Positions 30,706 through 39,994 are shown, counted from the stretch's first letter. The stretch is DNA of 64,000 nucleotides from Puniceicoccales bacterium Verruco_02 (GCA_001604585.1 LVBW01000037.1:514-64513); one strand, 5' to 3'. Program-made: numbers and translations. The notes: a model not told the origin generated them from the letters alone.

Positions 30706-31124
30706 GCCGGGCAGATTCAGGCAGGGCAGCGAGGGCATACGGGCAGCACAAGACCGATGGCATGTCCACCTTGGAGAAGATTCGCTTCACGATGAACTGT
30801 GCCGTGCGCGCGGCTCGCGAAAAGGATGCCAACGGCCTGCATCTGGCTCTGGCTGTGCTGAAGGCCGGCCTCAACTTCGAGAATCAGCCGCAGATTGCCT
30901 TGGGCTTTCTGCAACTATACAAGAGCTGCGAAATCGAACTGGAGGAGAGGGGGGACTTCGATGCCGTTTTGCGCATACTCCTGCCATTGCAAAGGGCCTG
31001 GCTGATGGCCGAGCCTAGGCAGGCAATTAGCATCCGCCCGGCTCCAGAGGGCGAAGTCCCGGCGCAAGGTGCAAGAGTGGAGATAATGGACAGTCCGCCG
31101 GACTGGGCCAAGGACATGGAGTGA
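30702..31124 (+). CDS. FliS-like small helical protein (putative export chaperone)
   Basis: ATGA overlap with upstream gene; IRFTMNCAVRAAREKDANGLHLALAVLKAGLNFENQPQIALGFLQLYKSCEIELEERGDFDAVLRILLPLQRAW resembles the FliS helical pattern. Confidence 0.5.
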   Translation: MSRADSGRAARAYGQHKTDGMSTLEKIRFTMNCAVRAAREKDANGLHLALAVLKAGLNFENQPQIALGFLQLYKSCEIELEERGDFDAVLRILLPLQRAWLMAEPRQAISIRPAPEGEVPAQGARVEIMDSPPDWAKDME

Positions 31125-31211
31125 CGCCGTATCACGGGAACTCATCCTGTGCCGCAATCGTCCTGATTGCCGTGCCTGCACCCCGCGCGTAAACTGTCAC
31201 GAGCGGCCCGT

Positions 31212-32507
31212 TTAGATGGCTTTGGCCTCGTTGCGGGGCCTGGTCTTCAGCTCGTCGTATTTTTTCAGCTTCCTGCGCATCCAGTCTAGGGCCACGATGA
31301 CAGCCCTTTCGCGCACGTTCTGGCGTGTGCCGCTGAGGAACACCTTGCGCGACCATACCCCGTCGGGCGAGGCATAGCCGATGTACACGGTGCCCGTGGG
31401 CGCCGTGTCGGGGCCGCCGTTGTCCGGGCCGGCGTAGCCTGTGATGGACAGGGCATAGTCGCAGTCGAGCCTTTCCTGTGCGCCCACGGCCATAGCGACG
31501 GCTGTTTCGGAGCTTACAGCGCCGTGCTGCTCCAGTATCTCTGCTGGCAGGTCCAGTAGCTCCATTTTCACATCGTTGTTGTAGCAGACTATGCCGCCGC
31601 GAAAGACCTTGGAAGCTCCGGGAATATCGGCAAATGCGCTGCTGAGCAGCCCTCCGGTGCAGGATTCCGCCACGCACAGGCTGCGTTCCTCGCTGCGGAG
31701 CTGGGCCACGATCCGTTCGGCAAGGCTTACGTCGCCATAGCCCACAAAGTCCGCCCCCAGGAGTTCGCGGCAGGAGTCGCCCAGAGTCTCTATCTCCTTC
31801 CAGCTCATGGAATCATCCGCAGCGCCTATGCGAATGTCCACAACGCCCAGATGGCAGCTGTAGCCCACCTTCACGCGCTGGCCGTAAGGGTCGAACAGTG
31901 GCGCCAGCATCGGCCCCAGTTCGGACTCTGGCAGGCCGCAGGTGCGGATTTGGAGGTAGGCCTCGTTTATAAGGGCTATGTCGCGCGCTTCGAGGCGGGG
32001 CAGCACCTCTTCCATGAACATGGGGCGCATTTCCATGCCAGGGCCGGGCAGCATGATGAGTATCTTGCCGTCCTTTTCGAGCCAGACTCCGGGGGCTGTG
32101 CCGTTGCGGTTTGGCAGGATCTCCGCGCCTGTCGGGATGCAGGCCTGCCTAAGGTGCACGGGGCCGGCCTTGCGCCCTATCGAAGAAAGCCTTTTACGTA
32201 TCTCTTCTGCGGCAAGCTCATCCATCACCAGTTCCAAGCCCAAGGCGGCGGCGATGGTCTCGCGCGTGAGGTCGTCGGCTGTCGGCCCCAGCCCGCCGGT
32301 CGTTATGACGATGTCGGCCCTTTGCCAGGTTTCCAGAAAGTAGTTGCGGATGTCCTCGGCGTTGTCGCGAATTTCCTGATCGCGGGCGATTGCCAGGCCC
32401 TTGCGCGCCAGTTCCCTGCCCATGTAGGATAAATGGGCATTGTCGCGAAGACCTAATAGCAGCTCATCCCCGAGGCTGATAATTTCGAGTCGCTTCCTTA
32501 CGGGCAT
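31212..32507 (-). CDS. cinA: CinA family protein (competence/damage-inducible; nicotinamide-nucleotide amidase domain)
   Basis: EIISLGDELLLGLRDNAHLSYMGREL, TTGGLGPTADDLTRETIA, C-terminal LCVAESCTGGLLSSAFADIPGASKVFRGGIVCYNN. Confidence 0.93.
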   Translation of the reverse strand: MPVRKRLEIISLGDELLLGLRDNAHLSYMGRELARKGLAIARDQEIRDNAEDIRNYFLETWQRADIVITTGGLGPTADDLTRETIAAALGLELVMDELAAEEIRKRLSSIGRKAGPVHLRQACIPTGAEILPNRNGTAPGVWLEKDGKILIMLPGPGMEMRPMFMEEVLPRLEARDIALINEAYLQIRTCGLPESELGPMLAPLFDPYGQRVKVGYSCHLGVVDIRIGAADDSMSWKEIETLGDSCRELLGADFVGYGDVSLAERIVAQLRSEERSLCVAESCTGGLLSSAFADIPGASKVFRGGIVCYNNDVKMELLDLPAEILEQHGAVSSETAVAMAVGAQERLDCDYALSITGYAGPDNGGPDTAPTGTVYIGYASPDGVWSRKVFLSGTRQNVRERAVIVALDWMRRKLKKYDELKTRPRNEAKAI

Positions 32508-32566
32508 GGTAGTGAAATGTCTATCGGTATGGTGGGAGTTACACAACTATACCCCTCAAAATGTAA

Positions 32567-34039
32567 ATGCCAAACAGAGACGCCAGTTCATTGAAAGAAA
32601 AACTGCGGCATCTGCCTGATGGGGCGGGTGTTTACCTCATGAAGGACCGCCTTGGGGCGATACTGTACGTCGGCAAGGCGCGCAACCTCAAGCGCAGGGT
32701 GAGCACATACTTCCAGCCATCGCGCAAGGAGAAGCTGCAACAGCCGAAGGTGGCCGCGATGCTGGATTTGATTTACGATTTCGAGATAATCGAGGTGCGC
32801 AGCGAGGCCGAGGCTCTGCTCCTTGAAAGCCGCCTCATAAAGCATTGGAAGCCAAAGTACAACACCGAGCTTACAGACGACAAGCGTTACCCCATGGTGA
32901 GGGTGGACTTGGAAAGCCCCCTGCCACGCTTCCGGGTGACGCGGCTGAAGACTTCCGAGCGCAGTCGCTACTTCGGCCCCTTTGTCTTCGCCAGCCAGAT
33001 GCGGCAGACTTTGCTCAACATGCGCAAACAGTTTGGCATACTGTTGGCCGATGCCTCCCCCACCCTGTTGCCCGACGGGCGCTGGATGCTCTACGACGAC
33101 ATACGTTCGGAGCTTTTCGGCGGTATGGGCAACATCGTCAGCGCCGACGAGTACCGGGCGAGGGTCGAGGACGCAATGGCGTTCCTGGACGGGCGTAGCC
33201 GCGAGTGGATGGAGGATGTGAAGAAGGATATGGCTGAGGCCGCAGCAAGGCGCGACTACGAGCAGGCAGCTCAGTTGCGGGATTTGGCCAAGGCGATGGA
33301 GAACACCCTTTCGCCGACGCGCAAGTTCGCCGTCATTCCCTCCCGCCCTGCCGACGATGCCGTGATGGCGGAGCTGGGGCAGGTGCTGGGTATGAAGGCG
33401 CCGCCAAGGCACATGGAGTGTTTCGACATTTCGCACATAAGCGGTAGCTTCTGCGTGGCAAGCATGGTGCACTTCAGTAACGGCGTGCCGGACAAGGCCA
33501 ACTACCGGCGCTTTCGCATAAAGAGCTTCACGGGCAACGACGACTTCCGCGCGATGGAGGAGGTCGTGGGGCGGCGCTACAAGAGGCTGCACGAGGAGGG
33601 GCGCGCCTATCCGGATCTATTGGTTATCGACGGCGGACTTGGGCAGATAGCCTCGGCGTTGCGTTCTTTCCTCGAACAGGGGCTGGAGCCGCCCTTCATG
33701 ATCGGCTTAGCCAAGAAGCATGAGCGGGTGTTCTTTGCCGACGGGCGAGAGCCTTTGGACCTCCCTGTGGACAGCGAGGCGAGGAAGCTGCTCCAGCGTC
33801 TGCGAGACGAGGCCCACCGCTTTGCCAACGCCTTCAACGCAGAGCTGCGCAGCAAACGAATCCGCGAGAGTGTGCTGGACGATTTCCCCGGGATGGGGCC
33901 GGTGCGGCGCAAGGCGCTTTTTGCGCATTTCCGCAGTCTTGAGCGCATGAAGGAGGCCAGCGTGGATGAGCTGGCCGCCGTGGATGGCATTGGGCCGAAA
34001 ATGGCTGCGGACTTGTACGAGTTCCTGCGTGAGTGCTGA
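32567..34039 (+). CDS. uvrC: UvrC-like excinuclease subunit, short form
   Basis: GVYLMKDRLGAILYVGKARNLKRRVSTYF, UVR motif RRDYEQAAQLRDLAKAM, MECFDISHISGSFCVASMVHF, LLVIDGGLGQIASAL, C-terminal HhH. Confidence 0.88.
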   Translation: MPNRDASSLKEKLRHLPDGAGVYLMKDRLGAILYVGKARNLKRRVSTYFQPSRKEKLQQPKVAAMLDLIYDFEIIEVRSEAEALLLESRLIKHWKPKYNTELTDDKRYPMVRVDLESPLPRFRVTRLKTSERSRYFGPFVFASQMRQTLLNMRKQFGILLADASPTLLPDGRWMLYDDIRSELFGGMGNIVSADEYRARVEDAMAFLDGRSREWMEDVKKDMAEAAARRDYEQAAQLRDLAKAMENTLSPTRKFAVIPSRPADDAVMAELGQVLGMKAPPRHMECFDISHISGSFCVASMVHFSNGVPDKANYRRFRIKSFTGNDDFRAMEEVVGRRYKRLHEEGRAYPDLLVIDGGLGQIASALRSFLEQGLEPPFMIGLAKKHERVFFADGREPLDLPVDSEARKLLQRLRDEAHRFANAFNAELRSKRIRESVLDDFPGMGPVRRKALFAHFRSLERMKEASVDELAAVDGIGPKMAADLYEFLREC

Positions 34040-34104
34040 CACGGTTTCGATCGGATTACTCCCACTTTTCGCAGCAATGGTGGTAACTCACAGTTGCCGA
34101 CAAG

Positions 34105-34113
34105 TTATTCACA
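34105..34113 (+). promoter_or_regulatory. DnaA-box-like TTATTCACA
   Basis: One mismatch from TTATCCACA; in intergenic region. Confidence 0.4.
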
Positions 34114-34116
34114 TAT

Positions 34117-34133
34117 TGTTCCACGTGGAAACA
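34117..34133. promoter_or_regulatory. parS: parS-like site (imperfect), TGTTCCACGTGGAAACA
   Basis: 12-bp palindromic core TTCCACGTGGAA; one inserted A relative to the two perfect copies in mnmG. Confidence 0.6.
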
Positions 34134-34358
34134 TGCGGCTTGCTGGGGCTTGTCTTGGGCTTGGGCCAAAGTTATCAACAATGCATCGAATCGCATGTAT
34201 AATATTCCGTGATATGATAAGATACATGATGATGAATCGCGTATAATGTAATAAGTGACGTGTCCGTCGTGTATCTTCCGCGCATATTTACACCATGCCT
34301 TGGCAGATTGTTTATTGCTGATTGCGTGCCGGGCGGGCTGTGCGTCTAATAATCGCTC

Positions 34359-35723
34359 ATGTACTTCGATGGAGACAGTATTGCGGCACCCGCCACCCCG
34401 GCCGCCGAGAGCGCACTGGCAATTATCCGTGTCAGTGGGCCTCTCTGTAAGGAGCTTTCGGCAGTGTTTTCGGGCAAGATGTCCATCGAGCCGCGAAAAG
34501 CCTTCTACGGGGCTTACAGGAGTCTTGACGGAGTCCTGCAAGACTGTTGCGTCTTTATCCCCTACCCCCAGGGTTCGTCATACACGGGCGAGTCCATGCT
34601 GGAAATCTGCTGCCACGGCAATCCCATTATCGTCAGGTCGATTCTCGATGACCTCTTTCGCAGGGGCTGCCGGGCCGCAGAGCCGGGCGAGTTCACCCGC
34701 CGCGCCTTTCTCAACGGACGTATGGACCTGACTCAGGCCGAGGCCGTGCAGGATCTGATAGCCGCACGCAGCCGTGCCTCGATTGACGCAGCCCAGCGGC
34801 AGCTGGATGGTTCGGTGGGTCGCGCAGTGAATTCGCTTCTAGAACGCCTTCTCAATGTCATTGCGTACGCCGAGGCCTACATCGACTTCCCCGAGGAGGA
34901 TCTTCCGCCGGAGGACAAGGACGGGCCGATTGCGCAACTGGTTTCCTTGCAGTCGGATGCGAAACGCCTGATGGCGACGGCCCCCTACTCTGCCCTATTG
35001 CGCGAAGGGGCACGAACGGTAATCGCTGGTCTTCCCAACGCGGGAAAGAGCAGCCTGTTGAACGCTCTCTTGGGGGAAGAAAGGGCCATTGTGAGCGCCG
35101 AGCCGGGCACGACGCGAGACTACATAGAGGAGCGCCTGATAGTGGGGCGGCACCTCTTGCGCATCGTGGACACGGCGGGTCTGCGCGAAGGCGGAGGCGA
35201 AATCGAGGACAAGGGTATCGAAAAGAGCCGCCAGCTAATAGCCCATGCCGACATCGTCATACTGGTCATTGATGGCACCGCCCCCCCACCCTGCCAGGAA
35301 CTGCCTGTCTCCTTGCGCGAGCTGTCCGCCCGCGGCCTTGTGATAGTTGCCATCAATAAGTGCGACCTGCCGCAGGAGAAACCATTTGACGAGCTACTTC
35401 CCGGTGCAAGGCTCATTAGGCTAAGCGCCATTACAGGTGAGGGACTTCCGGAACTGCGCGATGCTGTATGCGATATCATCGACAGCCGCTACAAGGCGCC
35501 GGGACAAGACGACGTGCTGGTATGCGCGCGCCATGCCGAGGCGCTTGCCAACATGAGCGATAGCATCGCGCAGGCGCTCGACAAGATGCGCCGAGGCGAG
35601 GCCGCCGAGCTTGCCGCCAGCGACCTGCGAGACGCCCTCGGCTCGCTTGAGCAGATAGTGGGACGCGTTGACAGCGAACGGGTACTGGATCTGGTATTTT
35701 CCAAATTCTGCATAGGCAAATGA
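34359..35723 (+). CDS. mnmE: tRNA uridine-5-carboxymethylaminomethyl modification GTPase
   Basis: GPREASEY-like N-terminus, GLPNAGKSSLLNALLGEERAIVSAEPGTTRDYIEE, DTAGLREGGGEIEDKGIEKS, C-terminal FSKFCIGK. Confidence 0.97.
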   Translation: MYFDGDSIAAPATPAAESALAIIRVSGPLCKELSAVFSGKMSIEPRKAFYGAYRSLDGVLQDCCVFIPYPQGSSYTGESMLEICCHGNPIIVRSILDDLFRRGCRAAEPGEFTRRAFLNGRMDLTQAEAVQDLIAARSRASIDAAQRQLDGSVGRAVNSLLERLLNVIAYAEAYIDFPEEDLPPEDKDGPIAQLVSLQSDAKRLMATAPYSALLREGARTVIAGLPNAGKSSLLNALLGEERAIVSAEPGTTRDYIEERLIVGRHLLRIVDTAGLREGGGEIEDKGIEKSRQLIAHADIVILVIDGTAPPPCQELPVSLRELSARGLVIVAINKCDLPQEKPFDELLPGARLIRLSAITGEGLPELRDAVCDIIDSRYKAPGQDDVLVCARHAEALANMSDSIAQALDKMRRGEAAELAASDLRDALGSLEQIVGRVDSERVLDLVFSKFCIGK

Positions 35724-37636
35724 CTGGCACGGAAAACAATCCCTACGATGTAATTGTGTGCGGAGCTGGACACGCTGGCTGCGAGGCCGCACTGGCCGCC
35801 GCCCGCATGGGTATGCGCACCCTGCTCATTAGTGGCAATATCGACACGATAGCCAAAATGAGCTGCAACCCCTCGATCGGCGGACAAGCCAAGGGGCATA
35901 TAGTTCGCGAAATTGACGCACTTGGCGGTGAAATGGCCGTCAACACGGATACTACGGCAATCCAGTTCCGAATGTTGAACGAGTCTAAAGGCCCCGCCGT
36001 GCAAGCCCCCCGCGCCCAGTGCGACAAGAAAGCCTACCAGTTGCGCATGAAGCACACGCTGGAGCTTCAGCCGGGGCTGCACCTGTTTCAGGCTATTGTA
36101 AGCCGCCTTATCTACGGAACGGGCTGTGTGCGCGGCGTCGGCACCAGCATAGGCGCGGAATTCTATGCCAAGACCGTGATTGTGACTACGGGCACCTTCT
36201 TGCGCGGCCTTATGCACATCGGCAAGAACAAGACCGAAGGCGGACGCTCAGGCGACTTTAGTGCGCAAACGCTGTCCTCAAGTCTCAAGGATGCGGGTAT
36301 TGCGCTCGACCGTCTGAAGACTGGTACCCCAGCTCGCCTGCTGGGCAGTACGATCGATTTTGCTGTAATGGAGGAGCAGCCCGGTGACGCCCAGCCTCTG
36401 CTCTTCGCCTTCTACGATACGCGCGGCCTACCGGACGATGTGTTCCACGTGGAACAGTCGCCGGCGATGGCGGCTGCGGAACGTCTCTTGTTCCACGTGG
36501 AACAGGGCAGGGGGATGCGCCGCCCTGGCTGGCTCCCGGGTATGGAGCAGTTGTCCTGTTGGATGACGCACACGAACGCGCGGACGCGGGAAATCATCAT
36601 CGAGAACCTGCATTGTTCCGCGCTGTACGGCGGAGAGATTCAGGGTGTTGGGCCGCGCTACTGCCCGAGCATCGAAGATAAGATGGTGCGCTTCGCCAAT
36701 CATGAGCGGCACCGCCTGTTTCTGGAGCCGGAGGGCAGGGGGACGGATGAATGGTACGTAAACGGCCTATCCACCAGTATGCCCTTCGATGTGCAGCAGA
36801 AGATACTGCACAGTGTGCCGGGGCTGGAGAACGCCCTGATGATGCGCCCGGCCTACGCAGTGGAATACGACTTTGCGCAGCCTACACAGATACACTCCTG
36901 GCTGGAGACGCGGCAGGTGGAGGGCCTGTTCTTTGCCGGGCAGATTAACGGCACCTCAGGCTACGAGGAAGCGGCGGGACAGGGCCTTGTGGCAGGCATA
37001 AATGCCGCATTGAAAGTGCGGGGAGAGCCGCACTGGGTGCCCGCAAGGCACGAAAGCTACATCGGCGTCCTGATAGACGACCTCGTTACCAAAGGCACTC
37101 AGGAGCCTTACCGCATGTTCACAAGCCGTGCGGAACACCGCCTGCTGCTTAACCACAATTCCGCAGAGCTGCGCCTTGGGCCGCACGCTGCGCGCCTCGG
37201 CCTCTTGACGCCTGCGAGGGCAGCCGCTGTGCTACGTAAAAAGGCAGCGGTGGAGGACTGGTCAGCGCGCTTCGAGCAGCTAGCGGCGCCGGGCGGCAAA
37301 CTCGGGGATCATATCCGCAAGGGTGGGGGACTCGATGCTGCCCCGGCAGAGTTTCTAGCCCTGTCCGAATCTGCCCGCGAAGAGGTGCTCTACCGCGTGC
37401 GCTACCGTGGCTATATAGATAGAGAGCTGCGCCATGTGAGTAAACTGGCGGGCGTCGAGCGCGTCAGCATACCGGATACTTTTGACTACGCCACGGTCCC
37501 CGGCCTGCGTAACGAGAGCCGCCAGAAGCTCATTCGCCATCGTCCCGAGAACCTCGCGCAGGCCTCTCGCATCAGCGGAGTCAGTCCCGCAGACATTTCC
37601 CTGCTCATTGTGGCGCTTGCGTCACGAAACACATAG
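35720..37636 (+). CDS. mnmG: tRNA uridine-5-carboxymethylaminomethyl modification enzyme MnmG (GidA), with an atypical insertion
   Basis: YDVIVCGAGHAGCEAALAAARMG, CNPSIGGQAKGHIVREIDALGG, GVGPRYCPSIEDKMVRF, GLFFAGQINGTSGYEEAAGQG; ATGA overlap with mnmE. Confidence 0.97.
   Translation: MTGTENNPYDVIVCGAGHAGCEAALAAARMGMRTLLISGNIDTIAKMSCNPSIGGQAKGHIVREIDALGGEMAVNTDTTAIQFRMLNESKGPAVQAPRAQCDKKAYQLRMKHTLELQPGLHLFQAIVSRLIYGTGCVRGVGTSIGAEFYAKTVIVTTGTFLRGLMHIGKNKTEGGRSGDFSAQTLSSSLKDAGIALDRLKTGTPARLLGSTIDFAVMEEQPGDAQPLLFAFYDTRGLPDDVFHVEQSPAMAAAERLLFHVEQGRGMRRPGWLPGMEQLSCWMTHTNARTREIIIENLHCSALYGGEIQGVGPRYCPSIEDKMVRFANHERHRLFLEPEGRGTDEWYVNGLSTSMPFDVQQKILHSVPGLENALMMRPAYAVEYDFAQPTQIHSWLETRQVEGLFFAGQINGTSGYEEAAGQGLVAGINAALKVRGEPHWVPARHESYIGVLIDDLVTKGTQEPYRMFTSRAEHRLLLNHNSAELRLGPHAARLGLLTPARAAAVLRKKAAVEDWSARFEQLAAPGGKLGDHIRKGGGLDAAPAEFLALSESAREEVLYRVRYRGYIDRELRHVSKLAGVERVSIPDTFDYATVPGLRNESRQKLIRHRPENLAQASRISGVSPADISLLIVALASRNT
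36441..36456. promoter_or_regulatory. parS: parS site 1 within mnmG: TGTTCCACGTGGAACA
   Basis: Perfect 16-bp palindrome matching the parS-type consensus. Confidence 0.8.
36489..36504. promoter_or_regulatory. parS: parS site 2 within mnmG: TGTTCCACGTGGAACA
   Basis: Identical perfect 16-bp palindrome, 48 bp after site 1. Confidence 0.8.
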
Positions 37637-37723
37637 TGCCCGTTACAAACATGTTACGTAGTATCTTGTTGCCTAGTTAAGACTTGCGGAATACATGTTT
37701 CGTAACAAAAGAAGAAAGCTACC

Positions 37724-38422
37724 ATGTCCAAAAGCCCGCCCAAACGCATATTGGTAGTTGATGATGAGCCTGATGTAACGGAGCTTCTCAACTACCGCCT
37801 TCGCAAGGAAGGTTACGATGTAGAGGTCATCAACAACCCTCTGCTCATCATGGGCAAGGCTACGGAATTCCGTCCCGACCTGTTCATATTGGACATAATG
37901 ATGCCCGAGCTAGACGGCATCAAAATCTGTCGCATGATACGTGCTGACAAGAACATGAGCAACGCTCCGGTCATATTCCTAACTGCCCGCGGAGGTACAG
38001 ACGACCGCATCAAGGGTCTTGAGAGTGGCGCTGACGACTACATTGCCAAACCATTCGACGTGAAGGAACTGGTGCTGCGCGTGGGTCTGCTGCTCAAGCG
38101 GGTATCCACGGGCAAGGCATCCGAAGGCCAGATACTGCGCGCCGGAGAGGTGATGCTCGATCAGGAACGTCACAATGTGACGGTGAACGGCGAACCTGTG
38201 GACCTTACGGCAACCGAGTTCAAGCTGCTGAACCTTCTCATGGAGCGCAAGGGCAGGGTGCAGTCGCGCGACATGCTGCTAATCAACGTCTGGAACTACG
38301 ATACGGACACCGAAACGCGCACTATTGACACCCATGTGCGCCGCCTGCGCGAAAAGCTGGGCAACCAGTCCGCCATCATAGAGACGGTGCGCGGGGTGGG
38401 CTATCGCGTTAATGACGAATAG
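37724..38422 (+). CDS. phoB: OmpR/PhoB family response regulator
   Basis: ILVVDDEPDVTELLNYRLRKEGYDV, LDIMMPELDGI, wHTH C-terminus RTIDTHVRRLREKLG; paired with PhoR-like kinase. Confidence 0.85.
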   Translation: MSKSPPKRILVVDDEPDVTELLNYRLRKEGYDVEVINNPLLIMGKATEFRPDLFILDIMMPELDGIKICRMIRADKNMSNAPVIFLTARGGTDDRIKGLESGADDYIAKPFDVKELVLRVGLLLKRVSTGKASEGQILRAGEVMLDQERHNVTVNGEPVDLTATEFKLLNLLMERKGRVQSRDMLLINVWNYDTDTETRTIDTHVRRLREKLGNQSAIIETVRGVGYRVNDE

Positions 38423-38540
38423 TTCACCGTTGGGTCAAGATACTGAGTACGGGCAAAGTTTTGCCTGACTAGGGCCGTTCTCCCCGGCATTATCTTGGCC
38501 TGTCACGCGCCAGCCTTGGCGCATCATAAGCCCGATACCC

Positions 38541-39830
38541 ATGTGGCTGACCATTGCAGCTATATTCGCACTCATCTCCCTGATCCTCGCCCTGCGTCTG
38601 CGCGGCGCGTATAACCTTCTGTCCACCCTCGAAGAAAGCGCCCGCAGGCACGAACCAGTGCTCATCGAGCGCCGCTCCCGTTTTGGCGTGTTCCGGAAGG
38701 CCGAAGGCCTGCAACAGGCCCTCAATACCCTTATTGGCGAGACCCGCCACGGACGCAACCGCGACCGCGACTACCTGCACCAGATAGAGACCACCCTCGG
38801 AAGCATTCGCGAGGCAATCCTGATACTCGACGAAAGCCACTACGTGCGCATGGCCAACGGGGCCGCAAGGCAGCTAATAGGCAGCGAAAGGCACCTTCTT
38901 GGCCGCCGGGTGGAGAGTCTCCTGCCCAGCGTGGGCTTTCTCGACTACGTGCGCGGCATCTGGGACGGGCGCAAATCAGGCAACGAGGTGGTGGAAATTG
39001 TAAGAGGAGAGGAACACCTCTACTTTGAAGTAACGGGCGCCCTGATCGTAAGCGACGAATCCCGTCAGAAGCTGTCGCTATTTGTATTACACGATATCAC
39101 ACAGCTCAAATCCCTCGAAAGAATGCGCACGGAGTTCGTAGCCAACGTGTCGCACGAGCTGCGCACGCCGGTCACGGTTATCCGCGGCTTTGCAGATACG
39201 CTGCTGGAAGAGGGCAACGATCTCAGTCCCGAGGCAAGGCAGCGTTTCCTGCTGAAGATACATCGCAACGTAGTGAGGCTGAACACCTTGCTGGAAGACT
39301 TGCTGACTCTTTCGCGCATGGAAGGCAAGGCGTCGGCCCTTGTGCCGGAGCCAATCAGCCTGAACGCACTAATCGGAGACGTGTGCGAGAACTTCGCAGA
39401 CCGCAAGCCCGCGGGCTGCCTCTTGGACATGCAGCTTGAGCCGGATCTACCCATTCTGCTACTTGACCCGCTGCGCATAACACAGGTGTTGGAAAACCTG
39501 CTCGACAACGCAGCGCGTCACGCCAAGGGCATGAAGACCCTGCGCATTCGCACGGCAATAAAGGGCAACGCAGCCGTGTGCGCCGTGGAAGACGACGGCT
39601 GCGGCATCCCGGCGACAGACCTGCCACACATATTCGAACGCTTCTACCGCGTTGACAAGGGCCGCTCCCGCGAGCTTGGCGGCACCGGGCTGGGCCTATC
39701 CATTGTCAAGCATATCATCCTCCAGCATGGGGGACGGATCTTCGTCCACAGCCGCGAAGGGCACGGGACGAGCATGGGCTTCGAGCTACCGCTGGCTTGC
39801 ACCCAGCAGGCGAGTACAAATGCGGAGTAG
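38541..39830 (+). CDS. phoR: PhoR-like sensor histidine kinase
   Basis: PAS-like region; FVANVSHELRTPVTVIRGFADTLLE, LLDNAARHAKG, GTGLGLSIVKHIILQHGG. Confidence 0.85.
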   Translation: MWLTIAAIFALISLILALRLRGAYNLLSTLEESARRHEPVLIERRSRFGVFRKAEGLQQALNTLIGETRHGRNRDRDYLHQIETTLGSIREAILILDESHYVRMANGAARQLIGSERHLLGRRVESLLPSVGFLDYVRGIWDGRKSGNEVVEIVRGEEHLYFEVTGALIVSDESRQKLSLFVLHDITQLKSLERMRTEFVANVSHELRTPVTVIRGFADTLLEEGNDLSPEARQRFLLKIHRNVVRLNTLLEDLLTLSRMEGKASALVPEPISLNALIGDVCENFADRKPAGCLLDMQLEPDLPILLLDPLRITQVLENLLDNAARHAKGMKTLRIRTAIKGNAAVCAVEDDGCGIPATDLPHIFERFYRVDKGRSRELGGTGLGLSIVKHIILQHGGRIFVHSREGHGTSMGFELPLACTQQASTNAE

Positions 39831-39955
39831 GGCAGGGGGCTGCGATTTTCTCAAGATACCCTAGGGAGTGTTTGCAAATCCGTCTCCCGTCGGAAAGCGG
39901 GCGTCCGCTCTGGATTACACCGCCCAGTTTCGGTCAATTGGACGGTTTGGAGACG

Positions 39956-39994
39956 AAAAACAGCCCGCCACCATATAGGTGACAGGCTGTTTTT
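39956..39994. terminator. Bidirectional rho-independent terminator between phoR and pfp
   Basis: aaaaacagcc / ggctgttttt with inner cacc/ggtg; A- and T-tracts on both sides; convergent genes. Confidence 0.9.

Noticed and set aside
36412-36600. Antisense ORF with repeated CSTWN motif as a repeat protein
   Set aside because: The repeat is simply the other strand of the two parS palindromes within mnmG.
38452-38465. ggcaaa/tttgcc near-palindrome between phoB and phoR
   Set aside because: Loop of only two nucleotides and no T-tract; not a credible hairpin terminator.
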